A stretch of 64,000 nucleotides of DNA from Nonomuraea aurantiaca. Its GTDB lineage: Bacteria; Actinomycetota; Actinomycetes; Streptosporangiales; Streptosporangiaceae. Below the pieces are notes generated by a model that did no database searches, was not told where the DNA came from, and saw nothing but the letters and a program-made list of their open reading frames with translations. Shown here piece by piece: positions 50,543 to 62,978 of this stretch. The stretch spans positions 558,001 to 622,000 of the forward strand of contig NZ_JAIWNB010000002.1 in NCBI RefSeq assembly GCF_020215705.1, written 5' to 3'. The position numbers were made by a program, and so were the translations under genes. Position 1 is the first letter of the stretch, and every line of letters begins with the position of its first letter.

Positions 50543-51832
50543 GTGCGCGAATACCTGTTCATGGCGCTCATTGCGGCAGCGGTGACGTATCTGCTGGTCC
50601 CGCTGGTGCGCCGCTTCGCCATCCGTATCGGCGCCATGCCCGAGGTCCGCGAACGCGATGTGCACACCACGCCGACGCCGAGACTGGGCGGTCTGGCCAT
50701 GTACGGCGGGCTGGTCGTCGGGCTGCTGGTGGCCAGCGAGCTGACCAACACCGGCAAGGTGCTGAGCGAGGCAGAGGGCAACCCGGTGCTGGCGTTGATC
50801 ATCTCGGGCGGGCTCATCACGTTGACGGGGTTCCTCGACGACTGGTGGGGCATGGACGCCTTCATCAAGCTGGCCGGCCAGATCGCGGCCGCCGGCGTGC
50901 TCGTCTGGTTCGGCCTGCGGCTCACCTACATCCCGCTGCCGAAGGACTGGGGCGGCTCCACCAGCCTCGACTACACGCTGAGCACCATCATCACGATCAT
51001 GGTCGTGGTGGTGGCGATCAACGCGGTCAACTTCGTCGACGGCCTCGACGGCCTGGCGGCGGGCATCGTCTGCATCGCGGGCATGGCCACCTGGGCCTAC
51101 TCGATCTTCCTCAAACAGAGCATCAGCGGCGACCGCATCGCCACCACGGCGGCCATCGCCGCCATCCTCATCGGCTGCTGCCTGGGATTCCTGCCGCACA
51201 ACTTCCATCCCGCGAAGATCTTCATGGGCGACACCGGGGCGATGCTCATCGGGCTCGTGCTCGCCTCCTCGATCGTCACCGTGACGCCGGTCGACCCGTC
51301 GGTCATCGAGGGCATGAACCGGGTGCCGGTGCTGCTGCCGCTGCTCGTGCCCGCCGCGGTGCTGGTGCTCCCGCTCATCGACCTGATCACCGCCGTCGTG
51401 CGGCGCACCTCGCACGGCATGTCGCCGTTCGCGCCCGACCGCGGTCACCTGCACCATCGCCTGCTCGACATCGGCCACTCCCACCGCCGCACCGTGCTGA
51501 TCATGTACGCGTGGACGTTCCTGTTCGCGTTCGGCATCGTCGCGCTGTCCACGATCGGCGTGCCCATCCTGCTGTTCCCGGTGGTCATCCTGCTCGCGCT
51601 CGGCGTGCTGGTCCTGATGGCCGCGCCGCGCTGGCGGGGCAGGGGCGGTCTCCACTCCCGCGGCAGGTCCGACGACGACGGCCCGCCCACCGGCCCCATG
51701 CCGCCGATCGTGCCGGAAGCCGAGGTCAGGCGGCAGGCTCCGCCCCCCATGGGCCCGCCGCCCGGCCCGTCGCAGGAGCGCGCGAGCGCCGCGGCGAAGC
51801 CGGTCATTCCTGCCGTTCCAGGCCGTTCATGA
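50543..51832 (+). CDS. Polyprenyl-phosphate glycosyl-1-phosphate transferase (WecA/MraY family)
   Basis: Transfers a sugar-1-phosphate (GlcNAc-1-P in the mycobacterial WecA) to a polyprenyl phosphate to start a wall polymer. About 429 residues with ten or eleven membrane helices. Signature loops: DVHTTPTPRLGGLAMY, GFLDDWWGMD (Asp pair), NFVDGLDGLAAG, FMGDTGAMLIGLV and RGHLHHRLLDIGHSHRR. The Pro/Arg-rich tail after residue 365 is cytoplasmic. GTG start with AGGAAACTAGGT upstream. Corresponds to rfe/wecA directly before the atp operon in M. tuberculosis. Confidence 0.93.
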   Translation: MREYLFMALIAAAVTYLLVPLVRRFAIRIGAMPEVRERDVHTTPTPRLGGLAMYGGLVVGLLVASELTNTGKVLSEAEGNPVLALIISGGLITLTGFLDDWWGMDAFIKLAGQIAAAGVLVWFGLRLTYIPLPKDWGGSTSLDYTLSTIITIMVVVVAINAVNFVDGLDGLAAGIVCIAGMATWAYSIFLKQSISGDRIATTAAIAAILIGCCLGFLPHNFHPAKIFMGDTGAMLIGLVLASSIVTVTPVDPSVIEGMNRVPVLLPLLVPAAVLVLPLIDLITAVVRRTSHGMSPFAPDRGHLHHRLLDIGHSHRRTVLIMYAWTFLFAFGIVALSTIGVPILLFPVVILLALGVLVLMAAPRWRGRGGLHSRGRSDDDGPPTGPMPPIVPEAEVRRQAPPPMGPPPGPSQERASAAAKPVIPAVPGRS

Positions 51833-51899
51833 TCGCGAACTAGAAACGGCAGGTAAAAGCGGTCTTCAGTGAGCTTGTGATATCTTTCACGAGCAGGGG

Positions 51900-51923
51900 C
51901 CCCCAATGCGCCGGCTTTGGGGG
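51900..51923 (+). terminator. Hairpin between the wecA-like gene and the atp operon
   Basis: CCCCCAA at 51900-51906 pairs with TTGGGGG at 51917-51923. It lies 68 bases after the wecA-like stop. The following CTTGATAACAT is AT-rich and could belong to the atp promoter. There is no T run, so terminator is only one possibility; a leader hairpin of atpI is another. Confidence 0.45.
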
Positions 51924-51963
51924 TAGCAAACGCTCGCTTGATAACATGCTTACTGGAGCACCG

Positions 51964-52386
51964 ATGCAGGCCAACGACGTGCGCGTACTCAAGAGTGCCG
52001 CGATCCCCACCCTCGCGGTTGGGGTGGTCGCCGTGGTCGTGGCCCTGCTCCTGTCGGGAGCAAAGGGAGCGCTGGGCGCCGCCATCGGCACTGCGCTCGT
52101 CGGTGTCTTCTTCAGCATCAGCGTGGTGGCCGTCTCCTACGCGGCCCGAGTTTCCCCGCAACTGATGGCCATCGTCGCGATGGTGAGCTATCTCGTCAAA
52201 GTCATCGCCATCATGGCGATGCTGGCGGCCTTCGGCGACACTACGGCGTGGAACTCCAAGGCTTTCGCCTGGTCCGTCGTGGTGGGCACGCTCGTCTGGA
52301 CCGCCTTCGAGGTCCGGGCGTTCATGAAGACAAAAATGCTTTATGTCGACCCTGAAGCCAAGGTCCCGGGGAACGGTGGCCCATGA
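51964..52386 (+). CDS. atpI: ATP synthase accessory membrane protein AtpI
   Basis: 140 residues, four membrane helices (IPTLAVGVVAVVVALLLSG, GAAIGTALVGVFFSISVVAV, MAIVAMVSYLVKVIAIMAML, AWSVVVGTLVWTAFEVRAF). AtpI proteins help assemble the c-ring of the ATP synthase. ATG at 51964 follows GGAG by seven bases; ATG at 51946 is less likely. First gene of the atp operon; its C-terminus (AKVPGNGGP) is short. Confidence 0.85.
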   Translation: MQANDVRVLKSAAIPTLAVGVVAVVVALLLSGAKGALGAAIGTALVGVFFSISVVAVSYAARVSPQLMAIVAMVSYLVKVIAIMAMLAAFGDTTAWNSKAFAWSVVVGTLVWTAFEVRAFMKTKMLYVDPEAKVPGNGGP

Positions 52387-52451
52387 GGCTGGTAAAGGGA
52401 TGGGGTCCGATATGACTAGTCCTCTACTTGCCTGCTATCGTCGGCCCCGCG

Positions 52452-52667
52452 ATGAGCGAACAGGAACGCCGACCGGAAGACGACGGTCAGGACTTCGCCA
52501 ACGCCGCATGGTCGATCCCCAGCTACCTGCTCGCCGGGATGGCGATCTACGGCGGCGGCGGCTGGTTGCTGGACCGTTGGCTCGACACGTCCGCGTTCTT
52601 CCCTATAGGCGTCGTCCTGGGGATCGTACTGTCCGTGTACCTGGTCTACCGCAAGTACGGTCGCTAG
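52452..52667 (+). CDS. atpZ: AtpZ-like small ATP synthase accessory protein
   Basis: 71 residues with two membrane helices (PSYLLAGMAIYGGGGWLLDRW and FPIGVVLGIVLSVYLVY), the layout of AtpZ/AtpI-type proteins at the head of atp operons. The charged start SEQERRPEDDGQDFANAAW is typical of actinobacterial members. In Bacillus, AtpZ and AtpI act together in assembly and in Mg2+ uptake; a like role is inferred. Confidence 0.8.
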   Translation: MSEQERRPEDDGQDFANAAWSIPSYLLAGMAIYGGGGWLLDRWLDTSAFFPIGVVLGIVLSVYLVYRKYGR

Positions 52668-52734
52668 CCGCACGGCGCGACCACTTCGCTGAGGAAACCC
52701 TTGTGATCCGCTACGACGTTGAAGGGAACGCCGC

Positions 52735-53526
52735 GTGAGTGCGCTGACGGTCCTCGCCGACGATCAGTTCAAGGCGCCGTCGCCTGATGAACTGTTCACT
52801 TTCGCCCCCATCATTCCCGGGGTGGACTGGTTCACCAAGCCGGTTCTTCTCGCGATCCTCAGCTCGATCGTCGTGATCGGCTTCTGCTGGGCGGCCTTCG
52901 CCAATCCGAAGATCGTGCCACGGGGCGTCCAGAACGTTGCCGAATACGGCTACATGTTCGTCCGCGACCAGGTCGCCCGGCCCTTCCTGGGCAAGGACGC
53001 CGACCGGTGGATGGGCCTGCTGCTGACGCTGTTCTTCATGGTCTTCCTGTGGAACATCATGGGCGTCATCCCGCTGCTCCAGTTCCCCGTGGCCTCGCAC
53101 ATCGCCTTCCCGGCCGTGCTCGCGATCTCGATCTACGTGCTGAAGGTCTACCTGGGCGTCAAGCACCAGGGCGCGATCGGCTACTTCAAGAACATGATGT
53201 TCCCGCCGGGACTGCCCAAGCCGATCTACGTGCTGCTGTCGCCGATCGAGTTCCTGTCGAACATGATCATCGCGCCGTTCACGCACGCGGTCCGACTGTT
53301 CGCGAACATGTTCGCCGGCCACATGCTCCTCGCATTCTTCAGCATGGTGGGCTTCTGGTTCCTGTTCGAGAAGCTGACCCCGCTGGGCGCCCCCGTCGGC
53401 GTCATCGGTGTGATCATGACCATCATCTTCACCGGCTTCGAGATCTTCATCCAGTTCCTGCAGGCGTTCCTGTTCGCCATGCTGGCGTCGATGTACATCG
53501 GCGGAGCACTTCACGCAGAGCACTGA
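52735..53526 (+). CDS. atpB: ATP synthase Fo subunit a
   Basis: 263 residues, five or six membrane helices. It forms the two proton half-channels; the essential arginine is in THAVRLFANMFAGHMLL. LSPIEFLSNMIIAPF and FEIFIQFLQAFLFAMLASMY are conserved helices. GTG start with GAAGGGA upstream. Part of the complete atpBEFHAGDC operon. Confidence 0.97.
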   Translation: MSALTVLADDQFKAPSPDELFTFAPIIPGVDWFTKPVLLAILSSIVVIGFCWAAFANPKIVPRGVQNVAEYGYMFVRDQVARPFLGKDADRWMGLLLTLFFMVFLWNIMGVIPLLQFPVASHIAFPAVLAISIYVLKVYLGVKHQGAIGYFKNMMFPPGLPKPIYVLLSPIEFLSNMIIAPFTHAVRLFANMFAGHMLLAFFSMVGFWFLFEKLTPLGAPVGVIGVIMTIIFTGFEIFIQFLQAFLFAMLASMYIGGALHAEH

Positions 53527-53589
53527 GAACTACCCCATACCGGAATATCCATGACCGGTGGAGACACCGCTTCACCGGCCGTCCAGTAA

Positions 53590-53832
<243 letters not shown>

Positions 53833-53866
53833 CGGCCAGAAGAATCCCTGACGAAAGGCTGCATCC

Positions 53867-54418
53867 ATGAACAAGGCAGCTACGCTCCTCGCCGCGGAGG
53901 AGGGTGCCAATCCCCTCATCCCGCACACATTCGAGCTCGTCGTCGGTATCTTCTCGTTCTTCGTCGTCCTCTTCGTAGTCGGTAGGCTGCTCGTCCCCCG
54001 CATCCAGAAGACGCTGGCCGAGCGGACCGAAGCTATCGAAGGCGGCATAAAGAGAGCGGAAGACGCTCAGGCCGAGGCCCTCAACCTGCAGAAGCAGTAC
54101 CGCGAACAGCTGGCCGAGGCCAGGCAGGAAGCGGCTCGTCTCCGTGAGGAGGCTCGCGAGCAGGCCGCGGAGATCCGTGCGGAGCTCCGCGAGGAGGCGC
54201 AGGCCGAGGCCCGCCGTCTCGTCGAGGCGGCGCACGCCCAGATCGAGGCGGACCGGCAGGCGGCGTTCGCCCAGCTCCGTACCGAGATCGGCCGTCTGTC
54301 GACCGACCTGGCCGGCCGCATCGTCGGTGAGTCCCTTGAGGACGAGGCCCGGCAGAGCCGCGTCATCGACCGGTTCCTCGACGAGCTGGAGCGCTCGGAC
54401 GCACAGGCGGTGCGGTGA
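53867..54418 (+). CDS. atpF: ATP synthase Fo subunit b
   Basis: 183 residues. One membrane helix (LVVGIFSFFVVLFVVGRLLV) then a long charged helix (KRAEDAQAEALNLQKQYREQ, AEIRAELREEAQAEARRL) forming the peripheral stalk. It overlaps atpH by four bases. Confidence 0.95.
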   Translation: MNKAATLLAAEEGANPLIPHTFELVVGIFSFFVVLFVVGRLLVPRIQKTLAERTEAIEGGIKRAEDAQAEALNLQKQYREQLAEARQEAARLREEAREQAAEIRAELREEAQAEARRLVEAAHAQIEADRQAAFAQLRTEIGRLSTDLAGRIVGESLEDEARQSRVIDRFLDELERSDAQAVR

Positions 54419-55236
54419 GCAGCCAGATGAGGGGCCTCAGCAAGGACTCGCTCGCCGTGGTCGAGGAGCGGTTCAACGCTGTGGCGGGCTCGGCGGACCT
54501 GGGCCGGCTGGCCGAGGACCTCAACGCGATCGCGGACCTGGTGGACCGCGAGCACGGACTGCGCCGGGCCCTGTCGGACCCGGCCAGGCCCGGCGCTCAG
54601 AAGGCGCAGGTCATCCGGAATCTGCTCGAGGGCAAGGTCAGCGCGGCCGCGCTCGCCACGGTCGAGGCCGCGGTCGAGGTCAAGTGGTCGCGCGCCGGAG
54701 ACCTGGCAGACGTGCTCGAACGGCTCGGCGTCGTCGCCGCGGCCGCGGAGGCCGAGGCGCAGGGCAAGCTGGACGACGTGGAGGACGAGCTCTTCCGCTT
54801 CGGTCGGATCGTCGCCGCCAACCCCGATCTCCGCCGGGGCCTCACCGACGCGGCCGCTCCAGAGGAGGGCAAGCGGCAGCTGCTGCAGGACCTGCTCGGT
54901 AGCCGTGTCGCCCCCACCAGCCTGCGTCTGATCACGCAAGTGGTCGTACATCCTCGTGGGCGTAGCCTGGAGGCAGGCCTCGAGGAGTTCAGCCGGCTGG
55001 TGGCGCAGCAGCGCCAGCGCCTCGTCGCGACGGTGCGCACCGCGGTCGAGCTGACCGAGGAGCAGAAGCAGCGCCTCACGGCGTGGCTGCGCGCCTCTTA
55101 CGGTCGCGACGTGCACATCAACGTCGAAGTGGATCCCCGAGTGCTCGGTGGTTTCTCGGTCCGCATCGGCGACGAGATCATCGACACCACCATTGTGGGA
55201 CGAATCGAAGAAGTCCGCCGCCGGTTGGCCGGCTAG
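54415..55236 (+). CDS. atpH: ATP synthase F1 subunit delta
   Basis: 273 residues, longer than the 180 of E. coli but usual for actinomycetes. N-terminal SLAVVEERFNAVAGSADLGR, an added middle segment, and the conserved C-terminal VDPRVLGGFSVRIGDEIID that contacts subunit b. GTG start overlaps the atpF stop. Confidence 0.94.
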   Translation: MSSQMRGLSKDSLAVVEERFNAVAGSADLGRLAEDLNAIADLVDREHGLRRALSDPARPGAQKAQVIRNLLEGKVSAAALATVEAAVEVKWSRAGDLADVLERLGVVAAAAEAEAQGKLDDVEDELFRFGRIVAANPDLRRGLTDAAAPEEGKRQLLQDLLGSRVAPTSLRLITQVVVHPRGRSLEAGLEEFSRLVAQQRQRLVATVRTAVELTEEQKQRLTAWLRASYGRDVHINVEVDPRVLGGFSVRIGDEIIDTTIVGRIEEVRRRLAG

Positions 55237-55260
55237 GGCGATAGAGGAGACAGAGAAGAG

Positions 55261-56910
<1,650 letters not shown>

Positions 56911-56913
56911 CCC

Positions 56914-59263
<2,350 letters not shown>

Positions 59264-59324
59264 TCGCCCGCGGTGGGGGTAGGGCGCGAGCCGTACCCCC
59301 ACTCCTGTCCGGAAAGGAGCCTAC

Positions 59325-59726
59325 GTGGCGAAGCTACGAGTAGGCGTTGTCTCGCCCGAGCGTGAGATCTGGTCGGGCGAGGCCGACATGGTGATTGCCA
59401 AGACCGTGGACGGCGAGATCGGTATTATGCCGCAACACGCACCTGTGCTCGGCGTCCTCGTCGAGGGCGGCGTGCTGCGCGTGAAGCGGGAGGGCAAGGG
59501 CGACCTGGTCGCGGCGGTCCACGGCGGATTCATCTCCGTGGCCGACGACGAGGTGTCCGTGCTCGCCGAGGTCGCCGAGCTCGGCTCGGAGGTCGACATC
59601 GCGGCAGCCCGTGACGCTCTCGAACGGGCGCAGGCCTCCATCGAGGCCGACCAGGCGGACGCCGACGCGGCCGTCGAGGCCAAGCGTGCCAAGGCCCGGC
59701 TGCGCGCGGCCGGCGAAGAGGTCTAG
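59325..59726 (+). CDS. atpC: ATP synthase F1 subunit epsilon
   Basis: 133 residues. N-terminal beta-sandwich (VGVVSPEREIWSGEADMVIA, MPQHAPVLGVLVEGG) and C-terminal helices (AARDALERAQASIEADQADA). GTG start with GGAAAGGAG. The stop is within a 15-base tandem duplication. Confidence 0.95.
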   Translation: MAKLRVGVVSPEREIWSGEADMVIAKTVDGEIGIMPQHAPVLGVLVEGGVLRVKREGKGDLVAAVHGGFISVADDEVSVLAEVAELGSEVDIAAARDALERAQASIEADQADADAAVEAKRAKARLRAAGEEV

Positions 59727-59747
59727 TTCTTTGAGGTCTAGTTCTTT
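59718..59747 (+). repeat. 15-bp tandem duplication over the atpC stop
   Basis: GAGGTCTAGTTCTTT occurs twice in a row (59718-59732 and 59733-59747). The first copy holds the atpC stop TAG, so the second copy is untranslated and carries a spare in-frame TAG (the period is a multiple of three). Confidence 0.85.
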
Positions 59748-59759
59748 GATGCGGGTTTG

Positions 59760-60155
59760 ATGCAAGGGGGCGGCTTGGTAGCGACGGTTCTCATCTGTGT
59801 GCTGCTGGTCGCCGTCCTGGTGGTGTTGCGCGGGCTCCTGGTGGTGCGCTCCCGGGGGAGCGTGCCCTGCCGCCTGCGTGTGGGCGACCACGGCTGGCAG
59901 CGCGGGGTAGCCCGCTACGCCGACGGGGAGCTCCATTGGATCCCGCTCATAGGTCTGCGACTCAGGCCCCGCCACGCGATCGCGAGGCGGGGCCTTGTCG
60001 TTTCCTCGCGGCGGGAGCTGGACAGTGGTTTCTACGCCGTGGACTGTTCGGGGACTACGCGGGACATCTCGCTGGCGATGAGTGCGGACGCCTTGACCGG
60101 ATTTCTCGCCTGGCTTGAGTCCGCGCCGCCGAGCGCTTATCTGGACGTCGCCTAG
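59760..60155 (+). CDS. DUF2550 membrane-anchored protein
   Basis: 131 residues. One N-terminal membrane helix (ATVLICVLLVAVLVVLRGLLV) and a soluble part with the DUF2550 pattern VPCRLRVG, WQRGVARYADGELHWIPL, RHAIARRGLVVSSRREL. This family follows atpC in most actinomycetes (Rv1312 in M. tuberculosis). Function unknown. ATG at 59760 chosen; TTG at 59757 is adjacent. Confidence 0.85.
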   Translation: MQGGGLVATVLICVLLVAVLVVLRGLLVVRSRGSVPCRLRVGDHGWQRGVARYADGELHWIPLIGLRLRPRHAIARRGLVVSSRRELDSGFYAVDCSGTTRDISLAMSADALTGFLAWLESAPPSAYLDVA

Positions 60156-60159
60156 ACCC

Positions 60160-60215
60160 CGTTCGTGACGGTCTGTGGTGGCTGGGGTCCTTCTGGGAGT
60201 TACCCCCTTCGGGGC
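60160..60215 (-). repeat. Intergenic repeat, copy D (single unit, minus strand)
   Basis: On the minus strand CCCCGAAGGGGGTAACTCCC, then AGAAGGACCCCAG and CCACCACAGACCGTCACG match the last full unit plus end-unit head of copy B. The terminal hairpin half is missing. It fills the whole 66-base gap between two convergent genes and overlaps no coding frame. Confidence 0.7.
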
Positions 60216-60221
60216 ATCGGG

Positions 60222-60812
60222 CTAGCGGGTGCCGCCTGGTTTCCAGAGGATCTCGTTGCCCGCGTGGGCGACCCTGCACAGGATGAACAGCAGGTCTGAC
60301 AGGCGGTTGAGGTATCTGGCCGTCAGCGGGTTCATGTCCTCGTGCGCTTCCAGGGCCGCCCATGTCGTACGTTCGGCGCGCCGGACGGTGACCCTGGCCA
60401 CGTGCAGCCCGGCTATCGACGGGTCGCCGCCGGGGAGGATGAAGCTGCGCAGCGGCTTGAGCTGCTCGTTGAACTCATCGCACCGCGCCTCCAGCCAGTC
60501 GATGTAGGACTGCTCGACCCTCAGCGGCGGGAACTCCGGGTTGTCCTTGACCGGTGTCGCCATGTCGGCACCCACGTCGAAGAGCTCGTTCTGGACGCGG
60601 ATCAGCACTGCCGTCAGCTCCATCGGCAGTGTGCCGTGCGACAGGGCCAGGCCCAGGTGCGCGTTCGCCTCCTCCACATCCGCGTAGGCCGCCAGGCGGA
60701 GGTCGGTCTTGGCGGCGCGGCTCATGTCGCTCAGAGCGGTCGTGCCGTCGTCTCCGGTGCGGGTGTAGATCCGGGAGAGGACGACCGGCTTGTCCTTGTC
60801 GGCACGCGTCAT
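60222..60812 (-). CDS. Cob(I)yrinic acid a,c-diamide adenosyltransferase, PduO type
   Basis: 196 residues. Transfers adenosyl from ATP to cob(I)alamin to make coenzyme B12. RIYTRTGDDGTTALSD is the ATP-binding N-terminus; VEEANAHLGLALSH, LFDVGADMATP, RCDEFNEQL, FILPGGDPSIAGLHVARVTV with RRAERTTW complete the trimer active site. Matches Rv1314c in position and orientation. Confidence 0.95.
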   Translation of the reverse strand: MTRADKDKPVVLSRIYTRTGDDGTTALSDMSRAAKTDLRLAAYADVEEANAHLGLALSHGTLPMELTAVLIRVQNELFDVGADMATPVKDNPEFPPLRVEQSYIDWLEARCDEFNEQLKPLRSFILPGGDPSIAGLHVARVTVRRAERTTWAALEAHEDMNPLTARYLNRLSDLLFILCRVAHAGNEILWKPGGTR

Positions 60813-60939
60813 GAGGTCAGCGTAATGACAAAAGTCACTCGAAACGGACGCGGGGCGCATACGGCGTCGGTGATTTCCACGACTACCAGCGCTGATCGCC
60901 ACCCGCGACGATGGCTTGCATGATGAAGGAGAGAATCTG

Positions 60940-61836
60940 ATGCTCGAGATCAGCGAGCTGCGCAAGCGCTTCGCCGGGGGGCCGGACGCGCCGGAGGGCA
61001 AGGTGGCCCTCGACGGGATCAGCTTCGCCGTACGGCCGGGCGAGATGTTCGGGTTCGTCGGCGCGAACGGCGCCGGCAAGACGACCACCATGCGGATCGT
61101 CATGGGTGTGCTGCAGCCCGACGAGGGCTCGGTCAGCTGGCAGGGCCGGCCGCTGGAGTACATCGGCCGGCGGCGGTTCGGCTACATGCCCGAGGAGCGG
61201 GGGCTGTACCAGAAGATGCGGGTCGCCGAGCAGGTCGAGTACTTCGGCCGGTTGCACGGCATGGGCGCCGCGGCGGCCAGGACGGCGGCCGGCGACCTGC
61301 TGGAGCGGCTGGGCCTGACCGAGCGCCGGGGTGACGCGGTAGAGGCGCTGTCGCTGGGCAACCAGCAGCGCGTGCAGCTAGCGGTGGCGCTGGTGCACGA
61401 TCCCGAGGTGCTGGTGCTCGACGAGCCGTTCTCCGGGCTCGACCCGATCGCGGTGGACGCGCTGGCCACGGTGTTGCAGGAGCGGTGCCGCGGGGGCGTG
61501 CCGGTGATCTTCTCCAGCCATCAGCTGGAGCTGGTGGAGCGGCTGTGCGACTCGGTCGGCATCGTGTCGGCGGGCCGGATGGTGGCCAGCGGCACGGTCG
61601 GCGACCTGCGGGCGGCGGAGAACCGTACGCTCCGCGTCGTGGTGCGCGACCCGGCGCCCGGGTGGGCCGACGGCCTGCCCGGCACCGTCACCGTCACCGG
61701 CGACCGGCACGTGCTGCTCACCACCGACGGCGACGACCAGGAGATCCTGCGCCGCGCCATGAAGGCCGGGCAGGTCGAACACTTCGGTGCCGAGCAGCCG
61801 ACCCTGACCGAGATCTTCAAGGAGGCCGTGGCGTGA
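60940..61836 (+). CDS. ABC transporter ATP-binding protein
   Basis: 298 residues. P-loop GANGAGKTTTM, signature LSLGNQQRVQLAVAL (LSxGN variant), Walker B VLVLDEPFSGLD, and switch histidine SSHQLELV. The C-terminal DUF4162-like part (ENRTLRVVVRDPAPG) fits Na+-export (NatA-like) ATPases. AAGGAGAG precedes the ATG. Overlaps the permease start by four bases. Confidence 0.95.
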   Translation: MLEISELRKRFAGGPDAPEGKVALDGISFAVRPGEMFGFVGANGAGKTTTMRIVMGVLQPDEGSVSWQGRPLEYIGRRRFGYMPEERGLYQKMRVAEQVEYFGRLHGMGAAAARTAAGDLLERLGLTERRGDAVEALSLGNQQRVQLAVALVHDPEVLVLDEPFSGLDPIAVDALATVLQERCRGGVPVIFSSHQLELVERLCDSVGIVSAGRMVASGTVGDLRAAENRTLRVVVRDPAPGWADGLPGTVTVTGDRHVLLTTDGDDQEILRRAMKAGQVEHFGAEQPTLTEIFKEAVA

Positions 61837-62942
61837 ACAGCGTGATCCTGGTGGCGCGGCGCGAGATCACCACCCATATCCGGACGAAGGCATTCGTCAT
61901 CGGACTGCTCATCACCGCCGTGCTGGTAGGGGCGGTGGCGTTCGCGCCGAAGATCCTGGGCGGCCCCGACTCGTACAAGATCGGCGCCGTGAACTCCCAG
62001 GAACTGCCGCTCAAGGCGGCCGCGCCGGACGCGGAGTTCGAGTGGCGCACGTTCCCCGACGAGGCGGCGGCCAAGAAGGCGGTGCTCGACGGCGATGTGG
62101 ACGCGGCGCTGGTGAACAACACCAAGGTGCTCACCGACGGCGAGATCGACTCCCAGCTCGGTGTGCTGCTGCAGAGCACCAACCGAGAGCTCAAGCTGGG
62201 CGCCGCGGGCGTGTCGATCCCACCGCTCCAGATGGTGTCCGTGGGCGCCGACACCCGCTACCAGTCCGCTAGGACCGGGATCGCCGTGGTGCTCGTCCTC
62301 GTGCTCTTCATGCTGATCATCGGACAGGTCATGATGGTCGCCATGGGAGTGGTGGAGGAGAAGGGCAGCCGGATCGTGGAGATCCTGCTCACCTCGGTCC
62401 GGCCGTGGCAGCTGCTCGCCGGCAAGATCATCGGCCTGGGCGCGCTCGGCCTGATCAACCTCGTCACGATCCTGGTGGTCGGCGTGTCGGCCTCGGTCGT
62501 TTCGGGCATCGCGGTGGACTTCCCGCCGGGCCTGCCGGGGATCGTGGCGGGAGTGCTGCTCTGGTTCGTGCTCGGCTACGCCTTCTTCGCCACGCTCGCC
62601 GCCGCGCTCAGCTCGCTGGTCTCCCGCCAGGAGGAGGTGAGCAACGTGATGTCGCCCCTGACCATGCTGATCATGGTGACCTACTTCGGGGCCTTCTACG
62701 CCACCACCGACCCCACCGGGACACTGGCCAAGGTCGCCTCGCTCGTCCCGCCGTTCTCCTCGATGGTCATGCCGGTGCGGATGGCCGCCGCCGACGTGCC
62801 GCTCTGGGAGATCGGGCTGTCGACGGTGCTGATGCTGCTCGCCGTGGCGGGGGTGCTGTCCTTCGGCGCGAAGGTGTACGAGCGGGCGGTGCTGCGGACC
62901 GGGGCCAGGATCAAGCTCGGCGACGTGCTACGCGCGAAATAG
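61833..62942 (+). CDS. ABC transporter permease, NatB-like
   Basis: 369 residues. One N-terminal helix (AFVIGLLITAVLVGAVAF), a large extracytoplasmic domain (EWRTFPDEAAAKKAVLDGDV), then five or six helices with the conserved MGVVEEKGSRIVEILLTSV and LLAGKIIGLGALGLI. The pair with the ATPase resembles the NatAB sodium or drug exporters. Its stop lies in a 15-bp triplication. Confidence 0.93.
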   Translation: MNSVILVARREITTHIRTKAFVIGLLITAVLVGAVAFAPKILGGPDSYKIGAVNSQELPLKAAAPDAEFEWRTFPDEAAAKKAVLDGDVDAALVNNTKVLTDGEIDSQLGVLLQSTNRELKLGAAGVSIPPLQMVSVGADTRYQSARTGIAVVLVLVLFMLIIGQVMMVAMGVVEEKGSRIVEILLTSVRPWQLLAGKIIGLGALGLINLVTILVVGVSASVVSGIAVDFPPGLPGIVAGVLLWFVLGYAFFATLAAALSSLVSRQEEVSNVMSPLTMLIMVTYFGAFYATTDPTGTLAKVASLVPPFSSMVMPVRMAAADVPLWEIGLSTVLMLLAVAGVLSFGAKVYERAVLRTGARIKLGDVLRAK

Positions 62943-62978
62943 ATGGACCCGAAACAGGTGGACGCGAAATAGATGGAT
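62934..62978 (+). repeat. Three 15-bp tandem repeats at the permease/kinase junction
   Basis: GCGAAATAGATGGAC, CCGAAACAGGTGGAC and GCGAAATAGATGGAT follow without gaps. Unit 1 carries the permease stop and an ATG, unit 3 carries a TAG and the kinase ATG. Together units 1-3 make a 9-codon frame (MDPKQVDAK) ending directly before the kinase start (TAGATG). Confidence 0.85.
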
